From a bacterium (lineage in GTDB: Bacteria; Patescibacteria; Dojkabacteria; JAKAPS01; JAJZLI01), in contig JAJZKG010000003.1 in assembly GCA_021809565.1 (NCBI GenBank), positions 1 to 64,000 of the forward strand: a stretch of 64,000 nucleotides of DNA, read 5' to 3'. The translations under genes and the position numbers were made by a program. The notes beneath the pieces are model-generated. The model worked only from the letters and a program-made list of their open reading frames with translations, made no database searches and was not told the origin of the DNA. Positions 55,052 to 64,000 of the stretch are shown piece after piece. Position 1 is the stretch's first letter. Each line of letters starts with the position of its first letter.

Positions 55052-56692
55052 TTAAAATCTTTTAAATAAAGAAAGTTTAGATATTAGATTATTTCTAATT
55101 AACTGGTTTTCAGTCATAACCTTGACCCATATATATGAATATGGTTTTAATTCAATTATATTTCCAGCAACTTCAGCTCTTTCTACTATTAATACAGAGA
55201 AGTGGAATATACCTAAATTATTTGTATCTATAAGCTGTTTCTTTTTTGAAAGATTATTTATAAATATGAGATTTTTATGATGGAAAACTCTTAGATATGC
55301 AAATATGTTATTATTCCCTGTATTTATAATATGAATATCTGAATGAGCAAATATATCTTTATACCTTTTTCTTATTATAAGCATATTCCTTAATTTATTA
55401 TATGTAGATTGAGAATTCCATATATATTTATTAGCCTTAGCCCAGTCTATTTTAGTTCTAACAAGTAACCTTCTGTCATATGGCACATCATCTTTAGGTA
55501 CTACAGAAAAATTTTCTTTCTCATCAAGTTCATCTCCACTATACAATACTGGAGTACCTACTAACGTGAGTAAAATAGAATTAGCTAATGCTATTTTCTC
55601 TTTATTATCTCCCAACAAAGTATATAATCTCTCTGCAATACCAGTATTAAATCTGTATATTTTATCTTTATCATATTTTGAGTAAAATAAAGATGCTGTA
55701 TCTTGATCCACAGTAGATAAATTAAGCTCATCATGATTACGTAAAAATATTGCCCACTGCGTTTGATGAGGTATTTTTGGAAATGATTTAATTGTATCTA
55801 TAATGTATTTACTATCTTCTTCTAACAATGATAAAAATATTTGAGGCATTAGAGGAAAATTAAAGGCCATTTGAAACTCATTTCTTCCATTCCCAAAATA
55901 TTTAACAAGTTCATTCATAGGTTCACCAGCTTCAGCAAGAAATACTATATTTCTATCCCTATAATGTTTATTAGCAAATTTTCTAATTTTCCTCAAAACC
56001 ATATGTGTTTCTTTTAAATTTTCACAAGTTGTTCCTTCTCTCTTAACTAGATATGGAACTGCATCTACTCTAAAACCATCAACTCCTAGATCTAACCAAA
56101 AGCTAATAATTTTAAAAAACTCTTGTAAGACTTCCTCATTTCTCCAATTTAGATCTGGTTGAGTTTTATAAAACCTATGAAAATAATACTCTTTTCTTAT
56201 AGGACTATATGTCCAATTAGTTTTTTCATAATCAGAAAATATAACTGAAGCATCCTTATATTTATCACCCATCATATCCCAAAGATAATAATCTTTATAT
56301 TTAGAAAAATCTTTAGATGAAGGATCTTGTGAAGCTATAAACCAAGGGTGTTGTGATGAAGTATGATTTAAAACTAAATCCATAATAATACGTATGTCAT
56401 TATCATGGGCTACTTTTATTAATTCTTGAAAATCATCTAAAGATCCTACTTCCTTTCTTATAGAGGTATAATCCGATACATCATATCCCCCATCCATCAG
56501 AGGTGACTTATAAATAGGTAATAACCATAGGCAGCCTATCCCTAATTCTTTGATATATATAAAATTATTTATAAGACCTCTTATATCGCCAATACCATCA
56601 TTATTGCTATCCTTAAATAGGTCTATGTATATCTCATAAAACACGCTTCCCTTATACCAGTATCTATTTCTAAATTGTGATCTAGTTAACAT
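55052..56692 (-). CDS. GH13 glycosidase, trehalose-synthase-like
   Basis: 546 residues of the alpha-amylase family, cytoplasmic. Conserved regions: DLVLNHTSSQHPWF, GFRVDAVPY with nucleophile Asp210, FLAEAGEP with acid/base Glu254, and FLRNHDEL with Asp321. The last and the GDIRGLINNFIYI start resemble trehalose synthase (maltose alpha-glucosyltransferase). An oligo-1,6-glucosidase is the alternative. It converges with the FAD dehydrogenase. Confidence 0.85.
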   Translation of the reverse strand: MLTRSQFRNRYWYKGSVFYEIYIDLFKDSNNDGIGDIRGLINNFIYIKELGIGCLWLLPIYKSPLMDGGYDVSDYTSIRKEVGSLDDFQELIKVAHDNDIRIIMDLVLNHTSSQHPWFIASQDPSSKDFSKYKDYYLWDMMGDKYKDASVIFSDYEKTNWTYSPIRKEYYFHRFYKTQPDLNWRNEEVLQEFFKIISFWLDLGVDGFRVDAVPYLVKREGTTCENLKETHMVLRKIRKFANKHYRDRNIVFLAEAGEPMNELVKYFGNGRNEFQMAFNFPLMPQIFLSLLEEDSKYIIDTIKSFPKIPHQTQWAIFLRNHDELNLSTVDQDTASLFYSKYDKDKIYRFNTGIAERLYTLLGDNKEKIALANSILLTLVGTPVLYSGDELDEKENFSVVPKDDVPYDRRLLVRTKIDWAKANKYIWNSQSTYNKLRNMLIIRKRYKDIFAHSDIHIINTGNNNIFAYLRVFHHKNLIFINNLSKKKQLIDTNNLGIFHFSVLIVERAEVAGNIIELKPYSYIWVKVMTENQLIRNNLISKLSLFKRF

Positions 56693-56713
56693 AATTTAAA
56701 ATTGTTTGAATAA

Positions 56714-57199
56714 TCATCTAAATTCTGTTTTTTCAAGATCTTTTTCAATATCTTCATAAATATCTTTTTTAGAAGCTCCCCATGTCCATATAAAATTAAT
56801 TATAAAGTTAAAAATAAAGCTAACGCCTATACTAGCATTATTAGCAATAAGAATAGCAAAAAATTTACTAAAATATAAGGAGGCAAAAGAAAATACTTCA
56901 GGAAATAAAAATACTCTTGCAATTACAAACCCTAACAAAATAGATATATGATATTTTAATATTCTTATAATAAATTGAGAATTTTTATTATCTTTAAATG
57001 TCCAATTATCATTTATAAAAAAATTGTTCAAATTTCCTACTTCTGCGGAAATTAATGTGGCTATATTAGCAGGAACAAAAAAAACTAGCGTTAATAATAA
57101 TATAACACTATTATCGATAATGATTCCTATAATACCTACAATAAAATATTTATATAACTTATCTAGGATTTGTCTGATTGTTTTTTTATTGACTTTCAA
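56714..57199 (-). CDS. GtrA-family membrane protein
   Basis: 161 residues with four membrane helices and the GtrA pattern (YFIVGIIGIIIDNSVI, then GNLNNFFINDNWTF). The family is thought to move polyprenyl-linked sugars across the membrane or to aid glycosyltransferases. It precedes the GH13 gene in the same direction by 21 bases. Confidence 0.85.
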   Translation of the reverse strand: MKVNKKTIRQILDKLYKYFIVGIIGIIIDNSVILLLTLVFFVPANIATLISAEVGNLNNFFINDNWTFKDNKNSQFIIRILKYHISILLGFVIARVFLFPEVFSFASLYFSKFFAILIANNASIGVSFIFNFIINFIWTWGASKKDIYEDIEKDLEKTEFR

Positions 57200-57311
57200 A
57201 GGTTTTTATCATTAAATATCACACAAATTAATTTTTAATACAGAAATTCATACTCTCATTATTATATTCTTGCATATATATTTTATCAATCCATTTTTTA
57301 CCAGTTTAATG

Positions 57312-58082
57312 CTATTTTCTTTCTGAAGGAAAAACCTTAAATATGTTATTCTTATATTTTATAGGAACAGGGATTGAATCAAACAAAGCATGGTACGCAA
57401 AATATTTGAAACCTTCTCTTCTATTAGAGAAATTAAATCCATATAAAACAGTATGATTTTTAATTTCACTTATTAAATCATTATTATATGTTGTGTATGC
57501 ACTGCCTAAAACTCTTCTTAAATGGGAATCTGACCCTCCTATAATAGGAATATGATATTCCTGAGCTATATCTATAGCTTTTTTATTAGCCAAAGATAAC
57601 TCTGCTTGTTTTCGAAGAAATCTACCACTTGAATATAAAAGGGTCATATAATTTAAAGACCCATTAACCTCAATAGCAAAAGGTATATTGCTACTAAGCA
57701 TAGACTCTATTAATACTCTACCATTCAAATGCCTACCTTTTTGGAATGGGTTAAATGGGTGGGCTATAACAGGGAAACCTCCTTGATTCAATATTTCTTT
57801 TGCAGTATCTTGTGGAGACATTTTTCTCCTTATATTTTTTTTAATATCTAGTCCAATCATATGACAATGTTTTGTAGATATCTCAGATCCAATACCTACC
57901 TCTATTTTATAATTTTTTTTAAGTTTATATGACAAAGCAATTTTTGCGCCTTCTGTGTTATTATGATCAGTTATATATACTTTATCAATGTCAGTATTAG
58001 ATTCTACATAATCAATTATCTGTTCAGGAGAACGTGCACCATCAGATACATTAGAATGTATATGCAAATCTGCTTTTTTCAT
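57312..58082 (-). CDS. PHP-domain metal-dependent hydrolase
   Basis: 256 residues. DLHIHSNVSDGARSPEQII at 5-23, ITDHNNTEGA, a mid HPFNPF and late GGSDSHLRR give the metal ligands of the PHP fold. Such proteins are phosphoesterases (for nucleoside 3',5'-bisphosphates or similar) or part of repair polymerases; here there is no polymerase domain. The substrate is not visible. Confidence 0.85.
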   Translation of the reverse strand: MKKADLHIHSNVSDGARSPEQIIDYVESNTDIDKVYITDHNNTEGAKIALSYKLKKNYKIEVGIGSEISTKHCHMIGLDIKKNIRRKMSPQDTAKEILNQGGFPVIAHPFNPFQKGRHLNGRVLIESMLSSNIPFAIEVNGSLNYMTLLYSSGRFLRKQAELSLANKKAIDIAQEYHIPIIGGSDSHLRRVLGSAYTTYNNDLISEIKNHTVLYGFNFSNRREGFKYFAYHALFDSIPVPIKYKNNIFKVFPSERK

Positions 58083-58114
58083 TTTTTTGATGGTATTTAT
58101 TATTATATTAAAGT

Positions 58115-58423
58115 TTAAACAGTAGGGTTTCTTCTATCTCTTTGTCTTTGTACAAAAGATGTTAATATTTCAACCAAAACTAGACCTGCAATGGTATAAA
58201 ATATTAGTGCTGTTACAGAGTTTGATGCCAAAACAAACCTTCCAAATACTATTGTAGGAAATAATCCAGAAAAAGGTGCCACCAAAGGATATGATGTTCC
58301 ATAAATAAACTTAGCTATTGGATTATTGGCATTGGCCCCAAAAAGAAGAAATAAAATTCTAAAAACTAAAAAGAATTCAATTATAGAGAATATCCCATAT
58401 ACTAACCTATCTGATACATTCAT
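58115..58423 (-). CDS. YggT-family membrane protein, second copy
   Basis: 102 residues: two or three helices with SIIEFFLVFRILFLLFGANA and VAPFSGLFP, like the product at 37941-38342 but without its polar N-terminal tail. A TATAAA-like box a few bases before ATG suggests a leaderless start. Confidence 0.75.
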   Translation of the reverse strand: MNVSDRLVYGIFSIIEFFLVFRILFLLFGANANNPIAKFIYGTSYPLVAPFSGLFPTIVFGRFVLASNSVTALIFYTIAGLVLVEILTSFVQRQRDRRNPTV

Positions 58424-58460
58424 AATATTTATATACTACATTATAAAAATTAATTTAGAA

Positions 58461-59669
58461 TTAAATAGATTGTACTATATTAGCAAACTTTTTACCACTT
58501 TCCTTTATTATTCTATTACCATCATTATCCATATAAGAAAGTCCAAATTTAGCCTCAAATCCGTACTTCCATTCAGAATTATCTATAAGACTCCAGTAAA
58601 AATAACCTTTAACAGGAATACCTTCTATGATAGCTTTTTTTATATATGAAAGATGATCTTCTATATATTGTACACGATTCAAATCAGATGTATCAGATAT
58701 CCCATTCTCTAGAATAAAGATATCTTTGTTATATCTTTTATATGCTTGTTTTATTATGTTATATATACCCTGTGGATATATATCCCAGCCTAATACATCT
58801 TGTTTTTTAAGTTTCCCATTAGGAACACTTTTAAATAGGAAATTATGAATAGATATCTTGAATTTATCCTCTTCATGAAAATAATAATTCAACCCTATAA
58901 AATCCATATATTTTATAGTTCTATCTAAATAAGAATAATTAGTAAAATATCTTTTTAGCATTATATAAAAATTACTTATTGAATCTAAGGATAAGTAGTC
59001 TACATTATTTTTGGCAACAGAAACTCTTGATCTTCCCCAATTAAATTTTTTATATATATCTTTTATTCTTATATATGCTCTAATATGAGCTATCTGCAGA
59101 TTATGTTCTACACTTAAATACTTGATTATATTTCTTTTCCCTGGTGGATACTCCCCAGAAAGATATCCCATTAAAGCGTAAACAAAAGGTTCATTAATCG
59201 TAATCCAAAAAGTGACTTCACTACCAAGGTTTTCAACTATGAAATCAGTATATCTTTCAAATATCTTGATAATCCTCTTATTCTCAAATCCTCCAATCTT
59301 TGATACCCATATTGGTAGAGATTCATGAAATAGCGTTACAAAAGGTTCTATATTATTATTTTTAAGAGATTTTATAAGATCTTTATAATAATTCAACGCT
59401 TCAAGATTCCACTTTCCTTCTTCAGGTTCAATTCTAGACCACTCAATGGAAAATCTATAGGAGTTAACTTTCAATTGTTTTAAAACTTCAATATCTTCTT
59501 TATATTTTTCATATGACCTACATGCTTCTCCTGTCTCTCTATACCCCTTATACTTTTCCCATAAATACCAATCACTATTAAAATTACCCCCCTCAATCTG
59601 ATAAGAGGAAGTTGAAACTCCCCATTTAAAATCTACAGGTAAAGAGAAATCAGCATTCTTATTATTCAT
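58461..59669 (-). CDS. GH1 beta-glucosidase-type glycosidase
   Basis: 402 residues, slightly shorter than the usual 440-470. FKWGVSTSSYQIEGG at 14-28, acid/base Glu160 in ITINEPF and nucleophile Glu321 in ILENGISD are intact. FHESLP replaces the common HWDLP. It has no signal peptide, so it should act on imported beta-glucosides, or on endogenous glycolipids. It follows a small membrane-protein gene by 3 bases. Confidence 0.9.
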   Translation of the reverse strand: MNNKNADFSLPVDFKWGVSTSSYQIEGGNFNSDWYLWEKYKGYRETGEACRSYEKYKEDIEVLKQLKVNSYRFSIEWSRIEPEEGKWNLEALNYYKDLIKSLKNNNIEPFVTLFHESLPIWVSKIGGFENKRIIKIFERYTDFIVENLGSEVTFWITINEPFVYALMGYLSGEYPPGKRNIIKYLSVEHNLQIAHIRAYIRIKDIYKKFNWGRSRVSVAKNNVDYLSLDSISNFYIMLKRYFTNYSYLDRTIKYMDFIGLNYYFHEEDKFKISIHNFLFKSVPNGKLKKQDVLGWDIYPQGIYNIIKQAYKRYNKDIFILENGISDTSDLNRVQYIEDHLSYIKKAIIEGIPVKGYFYWSLIDNSEWKYGFEAKFGLSYMDNDGNRIIKESGKKFANIVQSI

Positions 59670-59672
59670 AAA

Positions 59673-59909
59673 CTACTCTATCTTATTTACAGCCTTTTTA
59701 AATATATACAAAATCAAAACAGAAAAAACTATTGAAAGTAATATACTAAATATTGTATTAGATAAGAATGCATCACCTGCAAGACCGCCGATCATTGCAC
59801 CTATAATACCAGTAATTATATCTATGAATAGTCCTCCTTTGGTTTTATATTTTTTTGCAAACCAAAGTCCTACCAAAATACCAATTAAAACATATATTAA
59901 TATATTCAT
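59673..59909 (-). CDS. Transglycosylase-associated (GlsB/YeaQ-like) membrane protein
   Basis: 78 residues, nearly all membrane helix: LIGILVGLWFAKKYKTKGG followed by DIITGIIGAMIGGLAGD, the GlsB/YeaQ/YmgE pattern. Its function is obscure. TATAAT (59921-59916, minus strand) lies 6 bases before ATG. Confidence 0.8.
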   Translation of the reverse strand: MNILIYVLIGILVGLWFAKKYKTKGGLFIDIITGIIGAMIGGLAGDAFLSNTIFSILLSIVFSVLILYIFKKAVNKIE

Positions 59910-59957
59910 AGTTTAATTATACACAAGCTAGTCATCACTTTCTATACAGCAGTTTAA

Positions 59958-61802
59958 CTATTCTTTATTAAATTTACTTCTATCAGATTTTCTAAGATAT
60001 TTTTTTCTTAATCTTAGGTGGGTTGGAGTAATTTCTAAATATTCATCATCTGCTATAAAATCTATTCCAAGTTCAATAGTAAGTTCTATATTTTTCATTA
60101 ATACTATAGTCTCTTCTCCTATATCTGAATGTAATCCTGTTAAATGCTTAGCCCTAGATACATTAACTTCCATATCTTGATCATATTTATTTATACCAAC
60201 TATCATTCCCTCATAAACTTGTTCTTCAGGCCCTACAAATAAAGTTCCCCTTTCTTGAGCCTTATTAAGACCATATGATGTTGTATTTCCAGCTTCTGAT
60301 GCAATCAATACTCCCTTTCTATCCTTATACATAGTTCCACCAGGTGATAAAACAAATTCAGAAAAAGAACTATTAAAAATAACAGTACCTTTTGTATCAT
60401 TAACAAGCTCTCCTCTTAGACCAAATAGATTTCTTGTTAGTACTTTATAATGAAAATGTACTATATCTGAATTATCAGTATGCATATTTACAAGTTCTCC
60501 TTTTCTTTTTGAAAGGGCAGTAGTTATAGTCCCTATAGAATCTTTACCAACTTCTAAAAATAAGTCCTCTTGTCCTTCATACTTCTTTCCATCAATTATT
60601 TTTGTAATAGCTTCTGGTTTTGAAATTTGGAATTCATATCCTTCTCTTCTTAGCGTTTCTATCAATATTGATAAATGTAATTCTCCTCTTCCTGATACAA
60701 AAAATTGATCCCCTTCAACTTCAAGTTTCATTGCTACATTCTTCTGTAACTCCCTTTCTAATCTTGCGAGTAATTGTCTTGATGTAACAAATTTCCCTTC
60801 TCTTCCTGCCAGTGGAGAACTATTTGCTTCAAACTTTATTCTAACAGATGGTTCTTGTATATCTAGATCAGGAAGCCTCTCATTCTCTCCTGGTGCCGTT
60901 ATTGTATCCCCTATTTTTGCATCTGTAGCTCCAATTATAGTTACTATATCTCCTGCCTGCATTTTCTGAATCTCTTCCTTTTTTATACCATTAGAAACTA
61001 TTAATTTTAAAACTTTGAATTTATTGGTAGAATTAGAAGAAAGTATATCTAATGAATCTCCCCTTTTGATTTCTCCTTGTAAAATTTTTCCCACAACTCC
61101 AGATCCAGTATACTCATCATAATCAATTGATGACACTTGCATAAGAAATGGTAAATTTAAATCTCCTGAAGGAGGGGGAATATCCTTTATTATACTTGCA
61201 AAAAGAAGTGATACATCAGAACCAGAAGAACCTGATTTATATTCAATCCTAGTATTTAAATCAGGAAGTTTGTCAAAAATAACTCCCTCTCTTGCAATAG
61301 CATAAAATATAGGAAACTCTAGTTGGTCATCAGATGTTGCAAGATCTAAGAATAGGTCATCTATCTCCGATAATGTTTTATCTATATCTGCAAATTTTTT
61401 ATCTATTTTATTAATTACTACTATTATTTTTTTGCCTAATTCTAATGCCTTTTGCAATACATATCTTGTTTGTGGCATAGGACCTTCTTGAGCATCGACA
61501 ATCAATAAACATCCATCAGCCATATTTAAAGTCCTTTCAACTTCTCCAGAAAAATCAGCGTGTCCAGGTGTATCTATAATATTTATTTTATAGTCTTTAT
61601 ATTTAATAAATATATTTTTGGCAGTTATAGTAATACCTCTTTCTCTTTCAAGATCCATATTATCCATAATTAAAGACTGAGTCATTAAGGCTTCATTATC
61701 TCTAAACATATTAGATTGTTTCATAAAGCTATCTACCAAAGTGGTTTTACCATGATCAACATGGGCTATAACAGCTATATTTCTGATTTTAGAATTTTCC
61801 AT
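59958..61802 (-). CDS. typA: TypA/BipA translational GTPase
   Basis: 614 residues of full length. G motifs AHVDHGKTTL (13-22), RGITI, DTPGHADF (79-86) and NKIDK. The TypA-specific C-terminus is present (SRAKHLTGLHSDIGEETIVL). It assists 50S assembly and stress growth. TATAAT (61817-61812, minus strand) is 9 bases before ATG. Confidence 0.95.
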   Translation of the reverse strand: MENSKIRNIAVIAHVDHGKTTLVDSFMKQSNMFRDNEALMTQSLIMDNMDLERERGITITAKNIFIKYKDYKINIIDTPGHADFSGEVERTLNMADGCLLIVDAQEGPMPQTRYVLQKALELGKKIIVVINKIDKKFADIDKTLSEIDDLFLDLATSDDQLEFPIFYAIAREGVIFDKLPDLNTRIEYKSGSSGSDVSLLFASIIKDIPPPSGDLNLPFLMQVSSIDYDEYTGSGVVGKILQGEIKRGDSLDILSSNSTNKFKVLKLIVSNGIKKEEIQKMQAGDIVTIIGATDAKIGDTITAPGENERLPDLDIQEPSVRIKFEANSSPLAGREGKFVTSRQLLARLERELQKNVAMKLEVEGDQFFVSGRGELHLSILIETLRREGYEFQISKPEAITKIIDGKKYEGQEDLFLEVGKDSIGTITTALSKRKGELVNMHTDNSDIVHFHYKVLTRNLFGLRGELVNDTKGTVIFNSSFSEFVLSPGGTMYKDRKGVLIASEAGNTTSYGLNKAQERGTLFVGPEEQVYEGMIVGINKYDQDMEVNVSRAKHLTGLHSDIGEETIVLMKNIELTIELGIDFIADDEYLEITPTHLRLRKKYLRKSDRSKFNKE

Positions 61803-61825
61803 ACGTTCTGTATTATACAGGGATT

Positions 61826-63148
61826 TTAATGAAGAATATAGAAGTTTCCGTTTCCTGTGGTTACATAAAATTTACCTGAATAAAAACTAAGTCCTGATGC
61901 TATTTCTGGACCTCCCAATGTTCTTTTTGCATCAAAAGAACCTTTATTTTTATCTATAACATAAATATTTCCATTACCAGTAATAGCATAAACATCTTCT
62001 TTTATAATAGTTAAAGGTGCATTAATCATACCATTAATTTTATATGACCAATCTACCTTTTCTGTGTTTATATTTACTGCAAATACACTCCTCGCTGTAT
62101 TGGAACCAGTATATATAGTGTTACCTGATAGTGTTGGAACAGAGCCTTCCATTGGATCCGTTGGTTCATTTATAATTCCATAACCCTCATTCACTGACCA
62201 CACTATATTACCATTCTGAGCATCAATTTTATATAGATATTCATATCCAGAGTTAGTACTATAATTTGTTAACATTGTACCATTAGTATATAAATACCCT
62301 TTATAGTAAACAGGTGTAGTGTCATCTAATCCACCTGTAATAGAAACTCCACCTTTAAGATTTTTGAAAGATGTTGCCCATTTAATACTCTTAGTATTTA
62401 TATTAACATCAAAAAATTTATATGGTTTAGATCCACCAAAAAATACATTATTCCCAACAAGTATAGGTGAAGACATAGAAACTATAGATCCAACATTTAG
62501 TGTCCATAATGCTTTACCTGTTAATGCTGATAGTGCATAAAATGTTCTATTACCATTTACAAAATACAAAGTTCCGTTACTATATATAGGGGTAGGCATA
62601 TTTTCTCCAAGTGTTTTATACTTCCACATTACTGCACCAGTTGAAATATTTATTCCATACACAAAATTATTTCCTAAACCTCTATAAGAATGATTAGGTC
62701 CATATTTAATACTATTCCCTGACCCGACAAAAACCATATTTATTTGTGGCACTACAACAGGATTAGTCATTATCCAATTTGAAAAATGATCATGCCATAT
62801 TACATTTCCAGTAACTCTAGATAAAGCAAGCAATCCACCAGATAGGTTAGACTTATTCATTGTACCAACATATATAGCATCTCCAGCAACTATAGGGGTT
62901 GTGTCAAAATTTTCTCCATTTATATTTTTAGCAAGTGCTACTTTTGATATTAATATGTTATTAACTCCACCTACAACATTATTATTTTTTTGATTTTGAG
63001 AATACTGTGAATAACTTTTATAAAAAAATGTAGTCTGGGGTTTTGTAACTTTTGTAGAGTTGGCATTATGTAAGTCAATACCTATAACCGCTAAAACAAA
63101 TAAGACTACAACAAGAATATAATAATTTCTATTTTTTAACATAATCAT
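61826..63148 (-). CDS. Membrane-anchored PQQ-like beta-propeller
   Basis: 440 residues. An N-terminal helix (8-26) anchors it, and about seven blade repeats follow with the pattern GxxYAxxxxTGxxxW (for example NISTGAVMWKYKT and ALTGKALWTLNVG). PQQ binding itself is not indicated; BamB-like scaffolding is more typical of such proteins. It is the last secreted protein in the leftward group. Confidence 0.8.
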   Translation of the reverse strand: MIMLKNRNYYILVVVLFVLAVIGIDLHNANSTKVTKPQTTFFYKSYSQYSQNQKNNNVVGGVNNILISKVALAKNINGENFDTTPIVAGDAIYVGTMNKSNLSGGLLALSRVTGNVIWHDHFSNWIMTNPVVVPQINMVFVGSGNSIKYGPNHSYRGLGNNFVYGINISTGAVMWKYKTLGENMPTPIYSNGTLYFVNGNRTFYALSALTGKALWTLNVGSIVSMSSPILVGNNVFFGGSKPYKFFDVNINTKSIKWATSFKNLKGGVSITGGLDDTTPVYYKGYLYTNGTMLTNYSTNSGYEYLYKIDAQNGNIVWSVNEGYGIINEPTDPMEGSVPTLSGNTIYTGSNTARSVFAVNINTEKVDWSYKINGMINAPLTIIKEDVYAITGNGNIYVIDKNKGSFDAKRTLGGPEIASGLSFYSGKFYVTTGNGNFYILH

Positions 63149-63209
63149 ACCTACTCAATTAGCTATATATACACTCAAGGGCCATAAAATGTTTCATTAA
63201 ATCATATAA

Positions 63210-63560
63210 TTATTTTTTAGATTTTCTGGAAACACTTTTTTTTGTAGATTTTAAAGTTTGTTTTATGTTTTTTACAGGGGTCTTACTAACTGCTTGTCTA
63301 CTTGAGGGTTTAGCATTCTTACTTGCTTTTATACCGACTCTAGATTCTTCTTTATTACTTAATTTTAAGTTAGAGTTATGTCTTTTAAAAGAAGGTTTCT
63401 CAAAAAAAGAACAATACAAAAATATTATACCTACAATAATTAACACTACCAAAACTGGTAGATACACAATTGAATATCCTATTGCCAAAAACAATACACC
63501 AAGTGCAAAACTCAATAATCTTAAATAGTAATTCTTTTCAGATCTTTTAAAAAAATTCAT
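63210..63560 (-). CDS. Small membrane protein with basic tail
   Basis: 116 residues: two adjacent membrane helices (about 12-50), then a cytoplasmic tail rich in Lys, Ser and Arg (KTPVKNIKQTLKSTKKS near the end). The tail could bind nucleic acid or ribosomes, by composition only. No known family. Confidence 0.5.
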   Translation of the reverse strand: MNFFKRSEKNYYLRLLSFALGVLFLAIGYSIVYLPVLVVLIIVGIIFLYCSFFEKPSFKRHNSNLKLSNKEESRVGIKASKNAKPSSRQAVSKTPVKNIKQTLKSTKKSVSRKSKK

Positions 63561-63658
63561 ATATCTTGGATGTTATCACATATTATGAAAAAATGGAACA
63601 TTGATATATTTTTAAAAATTATAAGTTTTTCATATATAAATTTTGTTATAATAAAAAT

Positions 63659-64000
63659 ATGTATGAATATTCAAAAGAAATAACAATTAAAAGTACTGAT
63701 AACATAGATAATCTTTATAATGAAGGCTTTGTATTTGTACGCAAGGGAAAAGGTGTCATGCAACAAATAAGAAGCCTAAGACTAGACTTAAAAGATTTTA
63801 AGCTAACAAGTGAAAATAGAAGGATTTTAAAAAAAACTGAGAATATATCTATAGAAAAGGAAAAGTTACCTTATAATAAATATAATTATAATATACATAG
63901 AATGGGATTTATCTACTATAAAGCTAGATTTGGGGATAAAATAATGACTGCTAACAAAATTAAAGAAATGTTTACTAACATGTCTAAATCCAACATGAAT
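63659..64000 (+). CDS. Partial gene, possible ATE/GNAT-like transferase
   Basis: 114 residues are visible and the frame runs off the window. GFVFVRKGKGVMQQIRSLR and FKLTSENRRILKK resemble the arginyl-tRNA-protein transferase/GNAT-like family, where an SxxNRR stretch is common; this is tentative. An extended -10 TGTTATAAT (TATAAT at 63647-63652) ends 6 bases before ATG, indicating a leaderless mRNA. Confidence 0.5.
   Translation, partial: MYEYSKEITIKSTDNIDNLYNEGFVFVRKGKGVMQQIRSLRLDLKDFKLTSENRRILKKTENISIEKEKLPYNKYNYNIHRMGFIYYKARFGDKIMTANKIKEMFTNMSKSNMN

Overview
The window is about 28-30 % GC, densely packed, and reads like a chromosome segment of a host-dependent or reduced bacterium of the Candidate Phyla Radiation (Patescibacteria). 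The reasons are the short core proteins (alanyl-tRNA synthetase without its C-terminal domain, IMP dehydrogenase without CBS domains), the type IV prepilin, the large low-complexity surface proteins, and the lack of amino-acid biosynthesis genes in 64 kb. TGA is used as a normal stop, often in ATGA overlaps, so this is not a lineage that recodes UGA. I cannot name the phylum. There is no rRNA; two tRNAs are present (Cys at 30424-30496, Asn at 35627-35698).

Layout. 1-4873: a leftward suf operon for iron-sulfur cluster assembly (sufB, sufD, Rieske ferredoxin, an Rrf2-type regulator, sufC, start of sufS). It is split by toxin-antitoxin genes (orphan AbrB, MazEF). 5015-7193: more defence-like genes (VapBC with a frameshifted toxin, a Fic protein). 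7234-12829: ferredoxin, Nfu carrier, a prepilin, IMP dehydrogenase, a UvrD/PcrA helicase and a prenyl-phosphate phosphoribosyltransferase-like UbiA protein. 12868-19796: polysaccharide deacetylase, LepA, ribosomal protein S20, a GC-rich L,D-transpeptidase that looks foreign, and a response regulator with a histidine kinase. 19891-31867: RNase H, a Wzz-like protein, a probable DNA polymerase III delta subunit, a block of secreted or surface proteins, then the conserved alaS-ruvX-mltG group. 31928-35592: a cysteine desulfurase and two histidine kinases, the first without its phosphoacceptor histidine.

35627-37565 is a small accessory array beginning at tRNA-Asn: brnTA, relBE and a DUF1653 gene, separated by degenerate direct repeats that resemble the 3' end of the tRNA. 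37941-49919 is mixed housekeeping: DNA alkylation repair (tag, ogt), MsrA/MsrB, an RND-type transporter, PurA, a DEAD-box helicase with an N-terminal RRM, and TsaC. 49986-55042 is one rightward operon (DUF5665, glycerate 2-kinase, split transketolase, FAD-linked dehydrogenase) that could feed glycerate or hydroxypyruvate carbon into central metabolism. 55052-63560 reads leftward: a trehalose-synthase-like GH13, GtrA, a PHP hydrolase, a GH1 beta-glucosidase, TypA/BipA and a PQQ-type beta-propeller. A rightward gene runs off the end.

Three patterns cut across genes. (1) A dispersed palindrome of the form GGATC-NN-GATCC occurs between genes and inside coding regions in two reading frames. (2) Many core genes have a TATAAT-like box only 5-9 bases before ATG and no Shine-Dalgarno sequence, which suggests leaderless mRNAs. 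The toxin-antitoxin genes instead carry TTGACA promoters overlapped by inverted repeats, and the L,D-transpeptidase has a strong Shine-Dalgarno. (3) Several accessory genes are broken by single-base changes in A runs, which may be decay or homopolymer sequencing error.
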